Source: CAZCEC01 sp964497615 (GTDB lineage: Bacteria; Chloroflexota; Anaerolineae; Anaerolineales; UBA6663). Taken from it: a stretch of 51,522 nucleotides of DNA. A program made the position numbers and the translations under genes. Below the pieces are notes generated by a model that was given only the letters and a program-made list of their open reading frames with translations, did not search any database and was not told the origin of the DNA. The stretch lies in assembly GCA_964497615.1 (NCBI GenBank), contig CAZCEC010000044.1, positions 1-51,522 of the forward strand, read 5' to 3'. Below, one piece after another: positions 42,368 through 50,853 of this stretch (positions are counted from its first letter, which is position 1; every line of letters starts with the position of its first letter).

Positions 42368-43972
42368 TCACCTTGCGATGAGGGGCAGCAGGACCTCCTC
42401 CGGCGAGGCCAGCTCGAAGGACCGGCACGACCCGGCGGCGCAGGATTCCATCACCCGCAGCCAGGCGTCCAGCATCTCCTTCACTTCGGCGCTGGCCTGT
42501 CCGTAGATGTTGTTCAGCTCATACGGATCGGCTTGCAGGTCATACAGCTCCCGGTCGCAGGCGTGGTGCTCGACGTATTTGTACTGCACGCCGCGGATGC
42601 CGGTGTAGATGGGCTTGGGATCCGCGGATGAGCTGCACAACGACTCGGGCTGCTGCATCAGCTCCCAGGTGTGGTCGGGCTCGTCCGGCTCCAGCAGGCC
42701 GTTGCGCAGGCCGGGGTCGTCGCCGAGATTGCTGGAGAAGGGGTACTGCTCCAGGAAGAACACCTGCCGCCAGGGCACCGCGCCGCCCAGCAGGCCCAGC
42801 AGCGAGCGCCCGTCCACGTAGCTGGGGATGGGGGCCTGGGCGATCTCGGCGAAGGTGGGGGCCAGGTCCATCGTGCTCACCAGGGCCTGGACGGTTTGGC
42901 TGATGGGCACGCCCGGCCCGCGGATGATGAGGGGCACGCGCAAGTCCTCCTCGTAGTTGGTATATTTGCCGGCCGGGAGGCGGTGCTGGCCCAGGTGGTA
43001 GCCGTTGTCGGAGGTGAAGATGATGTAGGTGTTGCTGAGGACGCCGGTGTCGGCCAGGGTGGCGACGAGGGCGGCCACCATCTCGTCCACGGCCTGCATC
43101 GAGCGCAGCCGGTTGCGGTACTTCTCGTCCATCTCGGCGATTTCGGCCGGCAGGATCAGGGGCAGTTGGCTGATGAGCGGCGGCTTGTCGCTCATGTCCG
43201 ACTCGTTGAAGGAGCCGCCGCGCGGCGCCTCCACCCCGTTGAACAGGTTCGCGTGGCGGGGGGCGGGGGTGGCCGGGCCGTGCGGGGCGTAGGTGTTGAT
43301 GAACAGGAAGAATGGCTCGCCGAGCGTGACCGTGCGGGTGATGAAGTTCACCGCCGTGCGCGAGAGCACGTCGGTCATGTAGTCTTCGGGGTCATTGCCG
43401 AACGGCACAAGCACCCCGTTCATGTTCAGGCTGTAGTTGAAGCCGAAGTAGGCCTGGTCGCTGGACGGGCTGTACCACTCGTCCCAGCCGGGCGGGATGT
43501 AGGTGAGCGAAGTGGAGATGGGGTAGCCGTTGAGGTACTTGCCCATCAGGGCGGTGGTGTAGCCCGCGTCCTGCAGGACGGTGGCGATGGTGTCGTCTTC
43601 CAGGCCCTGGGCTTGCGCCTTCTGGAAGCCGCCGTCGGGCGGGCCGTTGGTATAGACCTGGTGGTTGTGGACGTATTGGCCGCGCAGAAACGACACACGG
43701 CTGGGGCAGCACAGCGAGACCGGCACCAGGGCGTTGTCAAACGTCACGCCCTGCTGCTGGAGCAGGGTCTGGATATAGGGGGTGTAGTCCAGCGTGCCCA
43801 GGCGGATGTCGAGGTCGTCGGCCATCACCAGGACGATGTTGGGGGGCGGGCCGCCGCCAGGGGCGGCTGGCTCAACCGTTTCTCGCGCCAGGCTGATCGG
43901 CCCAGGCGCAACCAGGGCGATCAGCAGCGCCAGACCGGCGGCTGAACGCCATACGCGTGTCCAATTGGTCAT
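42368..43972 (-). CDS. secreted sulfatase (arylsulfatase type)
   Basis: A 534-residue protein. After a signal peptide (MTNWTRVWRSAAGLALLIALVAPGPISLA) comes NIVLVMADDLDIRLGTLDY (metal Asp pair D52, D53), the formylglycine motif CCPSR (C88, P90, R92) in SLCCPSRVSFLRGQY, ALMGKYLNGY, FFLFINTYAPHGP, TSDNGYHLGQHRLPAGKYTNYEEDLRVPLIIRGPG and a C-terminal ELYDLQADPYELNN. It would cleave sulfate esters from polysaccharides outside the cell after activation by an anaerobic or aerobic maturase, not seen here. GGAGAC lies eight bases before the ATG. It ends LASPEEVLLPLIAR, the same tail as the ELWxxDGT proteins. Confidence 0.9.
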   Translation of the reverse strand: MTNWTRVWRSAAGLALLIALVAPGPISLARETVEPAAPGGGPPPNIVLVMADDLDIRLGTLDYTPYIQTLLQQQGVTFDNALVPVSLCCPSRVSFLRGQYVHNHQVYTNGPPDGGFQKAQAQGLEDDTIATVLQDAGYTTALMGKYLNGYPISTSLTYIPPGWDEWYSPSSDQAYFGFNYSLNMNGVLVPFGNDPEDYMTDVLSRTAVNFITRTVTLGEPFFLFINTYAPHGPATPAPRHANLFNGVEAPRGGSFNESDMSDKPPLISQLPLILPAEIAEMDEKYRNRLRSMQAVDEMVAALVATLADTGVLSNTYIIFTSDNGYHLGQHRLPAGKYTNYEEDLRVPLIIRGPGVPISQTVQALVSTMDLAPTFAEIAQAPIPSYVDGRSLLGLLGGAVPWRQVFFLEQYPFSSNLGDDPGLRNGLLEPDEPDHTWELMQQPESLCSSSADPKPIYTGIRGVQYKYVEHHACDRELYDLQADPYELNNIYGQASAEVKEMLDAWLRVMESCAAGSCRSFELASPEEVLLPLIAR

Positions 43973-44037
43973 CGCACGGTGTCTCCTGGCCGCCGATTGT
44001 AGGCCGGCGGCGGGGAGACGCAAGCTGGCCCCGGCCC

Positions 44038-44169
44038 GGGGTGCATTCGCCACTTGTGGCAGGGTTGTGCCTGGCGGTTGAAACCGCGGCAACACCGGCC
44101 CGAAACCCGCCTGCGCGGGTTGGCTGGATGGCGATTTCGTCGGGCGGCCACTAATTCCGAATGCACCCC
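44038..44169. repeat. REP/MITE-like element with 12-bp terminal inverted repeats
   Basis: GGGGTGCATTCG at 44038-44049 faces CGAATGCACCCC at 44158-44169 (perfect), with a further GTGGC pairing inside. In the middle is the palindrome AACCCGC-CTGC-GCGGGTT (44104-44121). No ORF. It fills most of the 224-base spacer between the sulfatase start and the P-type ATPase stop. Confidence 0.6.
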
Positions 44170-44196
44170 CTGCCCGGGCGCGGCTCCCGCTGGCGG

Positions 44197-46941
44197 TCAG
44201 GCGGAGGCCGCGCGCCGCCGCAGCAGCCACTTCTCCACTTCCACCGCCACAAAGGCGGTGCTGCCCAAGGCGGCGGCCAGCCCAAACTCGCCCAGGCTGA
44301 GCGGCTCCACGCCAAAGAAGCGCTCCAGCAGCGGCGTCGTCACCACCAGCGCCTGCAGGCCGGCCACCACCGCCGCCAGCGCCAGCAGCAGCCGGTTGCC
44401 GTCCCAGCGCAGCGCGAAGAACGACTCGGTCTGTGAACGCGTCGCCAGCGCCTGCCCGATTTGCAGGAACGCCAGGGTCGTGAACAACATGCTCTGCCAC
44501 TGGGCCAGCCCGCGCTGGTGGAACCAGACGCCGACCGCCAGCGCCACCGCTCCCATCAGCGCCCCCACCCACAGCATGTGCCGCCCCAGCCCGCCGCTGA
44601 ACAGGCCGGCCTGCGGCGAGTTTGGCGGCCGGCGCATGCTGTTCTTTTCGGCCGGCTCCACCCCCAGCCCCAACCCCAACAGCCCGTCGGTCATCAAGTT
44701 CAGCCACAGGAGCTGGAGGGGCAGCAGCGCCACGTTGATGCCGGCCAGGGGCGCCGCCAGCATGACGCCGACCTTGGCCACGTTGCCGGCGATGGAGAAT
44801 TTCACGAACCGGCGCACGTTGTCGTAGATTACCCGCCCTTCTTCCACCGCCGCCACGATGGTGGCGAAGTTGTCGTCGCGCAGCACCATGTCGGCCGCTT
44901 CTTTGGTCACATCGGTGCCGGTGATGCCCATGGCCACGCCGATATCGGCCTGCTTGAGGGCGGGCGCGTCGTTGACACCGTCGCCGGTCATGGCGACCAC
45001 GTGGCCGCGCGCTTGCAGGGCGCGCACAATCCGCAGCTTGTGCTCCGGGGAGACGCGGGCAAAGACCGGCACGCGCTCGGCCTGCACGGCCAACTCGGCG
45101 TCGCTCAGCTTGTCGAGCGCCTGCCCGGTGAGCACTGCGCCCTCGTCCGCGCCGGCCAGCAGTCCCAGGTCTTGGGCAATGGCCCGCGCCGTCAGCGGAT
45201 GGTCGCCGGTGATCATCACCGGCCGGATGCCCGCGGTCTGCGCGCGGGCCACGGCGGCGCGCACCTCCGGCCGGGGCGGGTCCATCATCCCCACCAACCC
45301 CACCAGCACCAGTTCGCTCTCCAGGCCGGCGCGCGCGCCGTTCTGGGGCCGTTCGGCCAGCGGGCGAAAGGCCACCGCCAGCACGCGCATGCCGTTCTGG
45401 GCCAGGTCGTCGTGCGCGGCCTGGATGCGGCGCGTCCACTCGGGCGTGAGGTTGTCCAGCCGGTCATCCACCCACACCTGGCGGGTGACCCGCAGCAGGC
45501 CGTCCAGCGAGCCTTTGACAAAGGCCAGGTAGGGCGTGCCAGCCGCGCGCACGGCCGCTTGCAGCCCCGGCGCCAGGTCGTCCCCGGCGGTCACCGCGTG
45601 CACGGTCGTCATCCGCTTGCGGTCCGAGTCGAAGGGCAGTTCATCCACGCGCGGCAGCCGGGCCTGCAAGGTTTCCGGCAGCAGGCCAAAGCGCGCCGCG
45701 GCCACGAGCAGCGCGCCCTCGGTCGGGTCGCCGAGGGTGTCCAGCCGCCCGCTCTCGGGCGCCAGCCGCAGCACGGCATCGTTGCACAGCGCGCCGGCCG
45801 CCAGCAGCAGGCTCATGGGCCGGCTGGCTGGCAGCCGCTCCAACTGGTCAGGCTCCAGGGTTGGGCGCGCGCCATGCAGTGGCTGATCCAGGTCCACCCG
45901 GTGGCCGGCCACGTCGATCACCGTCACCGTCATGCGGTTTTCGGTGAGGGTACCGGTTTTGTCGGAGCAGATGGTGGTCACCGAGCCGAGCGTCTCCACG
46001 GCTGGCAGCCGGCGAATGAGGGCGTTGCGCCGCAGCATGCGCTGCGCCCCTAGTGCCAGGGTGAAGGTGACCACCGCTGGCAGGCCCTCCGGCACCACGG
46101 CCACCGCCACGCTGATGGCGGTCAGAAACATATCCGCGGGCGGCTCGCGGCGCAGCACGCCAATCACTAGCACCAGCAGCGCCGCCGCCACTCCCGCCAC
46201 TGCCAGTTGCTTGCCCACCCGGTCCAGCCGGCGCTGCAGCGGGGTCAGTTCCGTCTCCACCGACTGCATCAAGGTGGCCACGCGCCCCAGTTCGGTCTGC
46301 ATGCCCGTGGCCGTGACCACCGCCGTCGCCCGGCCGTAAGTGACCACCGTGCCCATATAGGCCATGTTGGTGCGGTCGCCCAGGGGGAGATCGGCGCGCA
46401 AGACGGCGGCGCTGTCTTTTTCCACGGGCTCGGATTCGCCCGTCAGGGCCGACTCCTGCACCCGCAGACTGGCCGTCTGCACCAGGCGCACATCCGCCGG
46501 CACCAGGTTGCCGGCCTCCAGCAGCACCACATCGCCCGGCGCCAGCTCGCGGGCGCTGACGCTGGTGGCGGCGCCATCGCGCCGCACGCGCGCGGCTGGC
46601 ACGGTCAGCTTGCGCAGGGCCGCCATGGCCCGTTCGGCCCGGAACTCCTGGACAAAGCCCAGCAGCACAAACAGCGCCACAATGGCCAGGATGGAAGTGG
46701 TCTCAATCCACTTGCCGAGCAGGGCCGAGACCGCGGCGGCGGCGAGCAGGATCAGCACCATGGTGGCGGTGGCCTGCTCCCACAGAATGCGCCCCGGCCC
46801 GCGCTGGCGCTGCTCGCGCAGTTCGTTGGGGCCGTGGGCGGCCAGCCGCCGCGCCGCCTCCGCCGCGCTCAGCCCGGTGTCCAGACCGGTTATTAATTCG
46901 TCCAGCACGGCCGGTGTGCTGGCCGCATGCCACGTCATCAT
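44197..46941 (-). CDS. P2-type cation-transporting ATPase
   Basis: A 914-residue protein starting MMTWHAASTPAVLDELITGL; AAGGA lies nine bases before this ATG, which is preferred to one twelve codons earlier. Order: N-terminal cation-ATPase segment, two helices, actuator with TGES (168-171), PEGLP in helix M4 (284-288), phosphorylation motif DKTGTLT (D327), KGSLDGLL, MITGDHPLTARAIA, GDGVNDAPALKQADIGVAMG, then six C-terminal helices with QLLWLNLMTDGLLG. It resembles SERCA-type Ca2+ pumps, but in M5 the SERCA Glu771 position is Lys (GNVAKV instead of xNVGEV), so only one ion site or another cation is possible. Confidence 0.9.
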   Translation of the reverse strand: MMTWHAASTPAVLDELITGLDTGLSAAEAARRLAAHGPNELREQRQRGPGRILWEQATATMVLILLAAAAVSALLGKWIETTSILAIVALFVLLGFVQEFRAERAMAALRKLTVPAARVRRDGAATSVSARELAPGDVVLLEAGNLVPADVRLVQTASLRVQESALTGESEPVEKDSAAVLRADLPLGDRTNMAYMGTVVTYGRATAVVTATGMQTELGRVATLMQSVETELTPLQRRLDRVGKQLAVAGVAAALLVLVIGVLRREPPADMFLTAISVAVAVVPEGLPAVVTFTLALGAQRMLRRNALIRRLPAVETLGSVTTICSDKTGTLTENRMTVTVIDVAGHRVDLDQPLHGARPTLEPDQLERLPASRPMSLLLAAGALCNDAVLRLAPESGRLDTLGDPTEGALLVAAARFGLLPETLQARLPRVDELPFDSDRKRMTTVHAVTAGDDLAPGLQAAVRAAGTPYLAFVKGSLDGLLRVTRQVWVDDRLDNLTPEWTRRIQAAHDDLAQNGMRVLAVAFRPLAERPQNGARAGLESELVLVGLVGMMDPPRPEVRAAVARAQTAGIRPVMITGDHPLTARAIAQDLGLLAGADEGAVLTGQALDKLSDAELAVQAERVPVFARVSPEHKLRIVRALQARGHVVAMTGDGVNDAPALKQADIGVAMGITGTDVTKEAADMVLRDDNFATIVAAVEEGRVIYDNVRRFVKFSIAGNVAKVGVMLAAPLAGINVALLPLQLLWLNLMTDGLLGLGLGVEPAEKNSMRRPPNSPQAGLFSGGLGRHMLWVGALMGAVALAVGVWFHQRGLAQWQSMLFTTLAFLQIGQALATRSQTESFFALRWDGNRLLLALAAVVAGLQALVVTTPLLERFFGVEPLSLGEFGLAAALGSTAFVAVEVEKWLLRRRAASA

Positions 46942-47111
46942 GGTATTGATTCCTTGCTCATCTTCCTGGCCCGCCATCTTGACGGGCGGGCGGCATCAGC
47001 GCCTTTAGCATCGGCACATATTCTCGCCAGCCGCCGGGCTAAAATCAAGGTTGTGTAGCATGTTGGAGGGCCATCCGCGGCTTCTGGGAGCCCCCTGGGG
47101 GGCGAAATGTC

Positions 47112-47143
47112 AGCCCGGCGTCAACTTGGCAATAGGCCGGGCT
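47112..47143. terminator. hairpin overlapping the DUF1801 gene stop
   Basis: AGCCCGGC (47112-47119) and GCCGGGCT (47136-47143), 8 bp, loop 16, immediately at the end of the minus-strand DUF1801 gene. No T-run, so only suggestive. Between here and the ATPase start near 46941 no gene is seen. Confidence 0.4.
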
Positions 47144-47549
47144 AGCGCGGCGGGCTGAGTGAACGCGGGTCGAAGCACGCCGACGCGATGAGCAGGGCGC
47201 GGAGGTCGTCCCACGGCGCCTGGTCGAAACCAGCCAGCCTGACGAAACGCTTGGCGAGGCGGTCGCCTTCGAGCAGGCCGCGCGGGTCGGGCAGGAACGC
47301 GCCGTGCACAAAGGCCAGCCGGATGTGATCGGGGAAGAGGCCGATCTGGCACAGGCCGGCGCTGACCGGGCCGCCGCGTTCCGCGAAGTAGTAGGTGAAC
47401 CCGCGGCGCTGGATCGCTTCGGTGACGCCGGGCGCCACCGACAGGATCAGGCTGCGGAGTTCCAGGACGATATCGCGCCGGTCCGGCGGCAGGTGCCGCA
47501 GGCAGCGCTCGATCTCCGCCGTTGGCCGCAGGTGATAGGCATGCGCCAT
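47142..47549 (-). CDS. DUF1801-domain protein
   Basis: A 135-residue protein: DIVLELRSLILSVAPGVTEAIQRRGFTYYFAERGG, AGLCQIGLFPDHIRLAFVHGAFLPDPRGLLEG, RLAKRFVRLAGFDQAPWDDLRALLIASACFD. This is the DUF1801/YdhG-like fold, whose Bacillus member was described as a Fra-like iron chaperone. The ATG has no clear ribosome site; a TATCAT box lies about 30 bases upstream. It is monocistronic between the ATPase and the GlcG-like gene. Function is assigned only by family. Confidence 0.78.
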   Translation of the reverse strand: MAHAYHLRPTAEIERCLRHLPPDRRDIVLELRSLILSVAPGVTEAIQRRGFTYYFAERGGPVSAGLCQIGLFPDHIRLAFVHGAFLPDPRGLLEGDRLAKRFVRLAGFDQAPWDDLRALLIASACFDPRSLSPPR

Positions 47550-47676
47550 GCTTCACCCAAGAATGGCCCCCACTCATGATAGGCCATCCTGGGGCGCCGT
47601 TCAACTGTGAGCAATCCGGCCGGCAAGCTCCGGGATGAGGCTGGATGTGGGTGGGCGGAGGGCGGAGGCGGCCGGC

Positions 47677-48132
47677 TCAGGCGGGCGGCGCAGGCTCGAT
47701 GCGGCCGGGCGCCGCCGCGAGGCCCACCGCCGCGATGCCGGCCAGCGCGCAGGCTTCGTCGTTGTCGCCGTTGTCGCCCGAGATGCCGACGGCCCCCAGC
47801 ACCTCCCGGTCCGCGCCCAGGATGAGCACGCCGCCGGGCGAGGGCACCATGCGCCCCTGGCTGACCGCGCCGAGCATCGTCATGAAGGTGGCGCTCCGGG
47901 CGGCGCGCTCGGCCAGCTCGCGCGTGCCGAAGCCCATGCCCAGCGCCCCCCAGGCCTTGCCGTAGGCGATGTCATAGCGGACCAGGCCGGCGCCGTCCTC
48001 GCGCTGATAGGCGATGAGGTGGCCGCCCGCGTCGAGCACGGCGACGGCCAGCGGGGCCAGGTTCAGGCGGCGCGCCTCGGCCAGGGCCGCCGCGATGATG
48101 GTGTTGGAGTGTGCCAGGGTAAGTTTGGTCAT
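47677..48132 (-). CDS. GlcG/HbpS-like (DUF336) heme-binding family protein
   Basis: A 151-residue protein: TLAHSNTIIAAALAEARRLNLAPLAVAVLDAGGHLIAYQREDGAGLVRYDIAYGKAWGALGMGF, then PSPGGVLILGADREVLGAVGISGDNGDNDEACALAGIAAVGLAA. Length and motifs fit the GlcG/HbpS family, small octameric proteins that bind heme or help glycolate metabolism. The start could be this ATG or the one two codons upstream (48138); TACAAT is 11-17 bases before them. Its Pro/Ala-rich end is unremarkable. Confidence 0.83.
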   Translation of the reverse strand: MTKLTLAHSNTIIAAALAEARRLNLAPLAVAVLDAGGHLIAYQREDGAGLVRYDIAYGKAWGALGMGFGTRELAERAARSATFMTMLGAVSQGRMVPSPGGVLILGADREVLGAVGISGDNGDNDEACALAGIAAVGLAAAPGRIEPAPPA

Positions 48133-48265
48133 GGTCATCCCGTGGCGGCATTGTAGCCGCGCGGCGGGCAGTGTCAACGCAGGTGGAGCGCGGGGCAGGC
48201 GCGCGGCTTCGTCCGCCACAGGGCGAGTGCACGGCCCTCTGCCGGGTTGCTCGCTGGCGTGGCGC

Positions 48266-48511
48266 TCAGGGCCTGGTCCGCAGCCGGTAGATCATGTCCC
48301 CAACAGCCAGCGCCACGCCGAGGCCCAGCAGACCGTATCCCAGCCAGCGGTTCTCCCCGAACAGGAGGCCGGCCAGGATGAGCCCAAACGCCAGCCCGGC
48401 CAGGGGCGTCAGCCGGCGCGGGCTGGCTTGCCGGCCCGCCACAAACACAAGCACCGCCGTCGCGGCCAGCGCCAGGATCGCGACGATGACATAGATGGTC
48501 GAGGGATTCAT
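48266..48511 (-). CDS. small membrane protein, three helices
   Basis: An 81-residue protein MNPSTIYVIVAILALAATAVLVFVAG, then GRQASPRRL, LTPLAGLAFGLILAGLLFG and LGYGLLGLGVALAVGDMIYRLR. AAGGAG is five bases before the ATG. About three transmembrane helices joined by basic loops; unidentified. It follows the Fpg/Nei-like gene upstream by 39 bases on the same strand. Reliable as a gene because of the ribosome site and typical membrane composition. Confidence 0.68.
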   Translation of the reverse strand: MNPSTIYVIVAILALAATAVLVFVAGRQASPRRLTPLAGLAFGLILAGLLFGENRWLGYGLLGLGVALAVGDMIYRLRTRP

Positions 48512-48550
48512 GGCAGCTCCTTTCGGCGCACCTGCCCGCCCCGGGCCGTT

Positions 48551-49381
48551 CTACTGCTGGCAGCTTGGGCAGAAATAGCAGGCGCCGCCCAGATAGGCTA
48601 TCTTCTCGATGCGCGTGCCGCACTCCGGGCAGGGGCCGCCCGCGGCGTCTTTGTCCATCAGGCGCCGGTAGCCGCCCGGGTGGTTATGGAGGTCGTACTC
48701 ATCATGCCGCCCGCCCTGGGCGGTGACCTCGGCGACGGTCTTTTGGATGGCGCGGTAGAACTGGCGCCGCTGGGCCGCGGTGAGTTCCGTGAGCGGGTGG
48801 CGGGGGTGCAGCCTGGCCCGGAAGAGAATGTCCTGGGCGATGGCGTTGCCCAGGCCGGGGATTAGCTGGTCCTGGGTGAGCAGCGACTTGACCGAGTGTT
48901 TGGGACCTTGGGCCAGTTCAGCGATTAGCGCGGAGAAGTACGTCCAGGTGAAGGCGGGGTCCGCCGGGGTGGGGCGCATATCGCGAATGTATTGGCGGTG
49001 CTGCTCCTCGCCCTGGGCATACAACTCCATCGCCCCCCACATCTGCGTGGTGGCGCTCAGGGCCGAACCGTCGTCAAAGTCCAGGTACAGGTGGTAGCGC
49101 TGGGGGCCGCGCGCGCCGGGGGGATGGAACAGCACCCTGCCGCCGCACTCGCCCAGCACCAGCACGCGGCCTGGCTCCAGGGGCACGAACAGCCACTTGC
49201 CCTGCGCGCGGGCGCGGCCCACCCGCAGGCCGCGCGTTTGGGCTGCAAATGCCTCGTGAGTCTGGTTGTACCACACGAACTTATGGGGCGCGTTGCCCAG
49301 GCACCCGCGCCGGATGACCTTACCGGGAAGGGTCTCATTCATCTGCTTTGCCAGGGTGGCGATCTCGGGCAGCTCGAACAT
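48551..49381 (-). CDS. Fpg/Nei-family DNA glycosylase-like protein without the catalytic proline
   Basis: A 276-residue protein. GGAGGA lies seven bases before this ATG, giving MFELPEIATLAKQMNETL. In Fpg and Nei the residue after Met is Pro, the Schiff-base nucleophile; here it is Phe, while the following Glu (ELPE) is kept. Other family features remain: PHKFVWYN, GKWLFVPLEPGRVLVL, QDQLIPGLGNAIAQDILFRARLHPRHPL (H2TH region) and the C-terminal zinc finger CPECGT ... YFCPSCQQ. Related proline-less members are known in bacteria; they may have a different activity. The next gene, 39 bases downstream, is a small membrane protein. Confidence 0.85.
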   Translation of the reverse strand: MFELPEIATLAKQMNETLPGKVIRRGCLGNAPHKFVWYNQTHEAFAAQTRGLRVGRARAQGKWLFVPLEPGRVLVLGECGGRVLFHPPGARGPQRYHLYLDFDDGSALSATTQMWGAMELYAQGEEQHRQYIRDMRPTPADPAFTWTYFSALIAELAQGPKHSVKSLLTQDQLIPGLGNAIAQDILFRARLHPRHPLTELTAAQRRQFYRAIQKTVAEVTAQGGRHDEYDLHNHPGGYRRLMDKDAAGGPCPECGTRIEKIAYLGGACYFCPSCQQ

Positions 49382-49493
49382 GGGGGCTTCCTCCACTGCT
49401 GCGGCCGCATAGCCGCGGCCGCCACCCCCAAGCGTACGCGCCTGGCCCTGGCCCGGGCAAGTGATTTTTGTCCTGCGCGGCAGGCGCCGCGGA

Positions 49494-49961
49494 TTAGCGG
49501 CGGCCGGAGAGGAAGACGAGGGGCGAGAGCAGCAGGCCCATGAGCGTCAGCCCGCCCACCAGCCACAGCACCCACCAGGGCGGCTCGGCGGTGTAGAGGA
49601 CCGGGTTGGCCCGGCGCTGCATCTGCTGGCTCAGTTCGGCCACCTGCCGCTGCACCGGCCCGCGATCGGTCCAGACCTCCGAGATGGGCACCTGCCGGCC
49701 GTCGGCGGTGACGAATTCGGGGCGGTAGGAGCAGCCGTCGGAGCAGTCTTCCTCGACGACGACATCCACCACGCGCTCCACCAGCCGGTCGAAGGTCCGC
49801 ACCCGGCCCAGCAGCATGGTCTGGAGGCGGCAGGTGTAGGTCTCGTCACGTTCGAGCGCGCAGGCTATCTCGGTGGAATTGACGAAGATCAGCACGAAGA
49901 TCAGCCCGAAGCACAGTTCGGCCGCGACGACGGCGGCAAAGATCAGCAGTTTTCTCAGCAT
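49494..49961 (-). CDS. two-helix membrane protein with exported Cys-containing loop
   Basis: A 155-residue protein: one N-terminal helix (LLIFAAVVAAELCFGLIFVLIFV), a long exported middle (STEIACALERDETYTCRLQTMLLGRVRTF ... EEDCSDGCSYRPEFV) with four Cys that could pair, an amphipathic stretch (PVQRQVAELSQQMQRRANPV) and a second helix near the C-terminus (WWVLWLVGGLTLMGLLLSPLVFLSGRR). AAGGAAGGGG precedes the ATG. No family recognised. It sits 46 bases downstream of the DUF4386-like gene on the same strand. Confidence 0.65.
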   Translation of the reverse strand: MLRKLLIFAAVVAAELCFGLIFVLIFVNSTEIACALERDETYTCRLQTMLLGRVRTFDRLVERVVDVVVEEDCSDGCSYRPEFVTADGRQVPISEVWTDRGPVQRQVAELSQQMQRRANPVLYTAEPPWWVLWLVGGLTLMGLLLSPLVFLSGRR

Positions 49962-50007
49962 AGGCCCCTTCCTTTGGCCGGTGCGGCCGAAAAATGCAGG
50001 GCGGCGC

Positions 50008-50715
50008 TCACCGCCCCAGCCGGTACAGGTCGATGCCGGCCAGGACCGTCCAGATCATCGTCAGCAGGGAGGCGAAGATGATGGTCACGCTGAGCGCGCT
50101 GACCAAATAGGGACCGGCGACGGCGATGAGGCCCACGACGCCGGTGGCGAGGCCCACATACGCCGCGGCCCGGCTGAAAGCGCCCTTGAGCATCACCCAG
50201 CCGCTTATCAGTATCCCGATGGCGAGCGTGAGCGTGTTGTACACAAAGAGCAAGCCCGATTCCAGCACCGCGGTGGGATACGCGGCGGCGGTGATCAGGG
50301 CCGCGCGCTGCGCCCCGGTCGCGGCGGCGTACTGCCCGCCCAGCGCGATGAGGGCGGCATAGTTGGTCCAGGTGACGGCCAGGTCCAGCACGACGAATAG
50401 GCCGACGAAGGCGGTGGCGAGCAGCATGGCGCTGCGGTTGACCCCGCGCAGGGCGAGATAGAGGCCGAAGGCCAGGGGCACGAAGAGGAAGTCCGTCAGC
50501 ACCGACAGGCCCAGGATGGCCCACCACGCCGCTGGACTGCCGGCGGTGTAGGCCAGCCGCGCCTCGGCGCCGGTTGGCGGGGCGCCCAGGGGGATGTACA
50601 ACACGATGATGGCGAGGTAGGCGACGCCAAGGAGGATGCCGGAAAGCCCCCCGGCGCGGTACAGCCACTTCTCGTCTGGGACCAGTGCCTGGACTGCTGT
50701 TGATTGTGTGCGCAT
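50008..50715 (-). CDS. DUF4386-like polytopic membrane protein
   Basis: A 235-residue protein with about six helices: RAGGLSGILLGVAYLAIIVLYIPLG, AAWWAILGLSVLTDFLFVPLAFGLYLALRGVN, MLLATAFVGLFVVLDLAVTWTNYAALIALG, ESGLLFVYNTLTLAIGILISGWVML, then two more. The arrangement resembles the DUF4386 family (conserved membrane proteins of unknown role). The soluble N-terminus is short (MRTQSTAVQALVPDEKWL). No strong ribosome site. It lies upstream of the two-helix protein gene and may share a transcript. Confidence 0.62.
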   Translation of the reverse strand: MRTQSTAVQALVPDEKWLYRAGGLSGILLGVAYLAIIVLYIPLGAPPTGAEARLAYTAGSPAAWWAILGLSVLTDFLFVPLAFGLYLALRGVNRSAMLLATAFVGLFVVLDLAVTWTNYAALIALGGQYAAATGAQRAALITAAAYPTAVLESGLLFVYNTLTLAIGILISGWVMLKGAFSRAAAYVGLATGVVGLIAVAGPYLVSALSVTIIFASLLTMIWTVLAGIDLYRLGR

Positions 50716-50853
50716 AGACCTTTGCTCGCAGGGCGTAGAGAGGGAACCGGCGCGCCAGCCAGGGCGCCAGCACGCGCAATGTGAACGGCGAGCCGGGCCG
50801 GAAGTCCTTTCGCTGTCCGGCAGGGATGGATTGTAGTGGAGCGGCGGGGAGAG

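Noticed and set aside
42368..43972. LPLIAR end as an LPXTG sortase signal
   Set aside because: No Thr-Gly, no following hydrophobic helix and basic tail; the motif is the very last residues.
43973..45439. Upstream extension of the sulfatase frame by about 490 residues
   Set aside because: It runs opposite-frame through the ATPase gene and is Arg/Gly-rich; the signal peptide at 43972 with a ribosome site defines the start.
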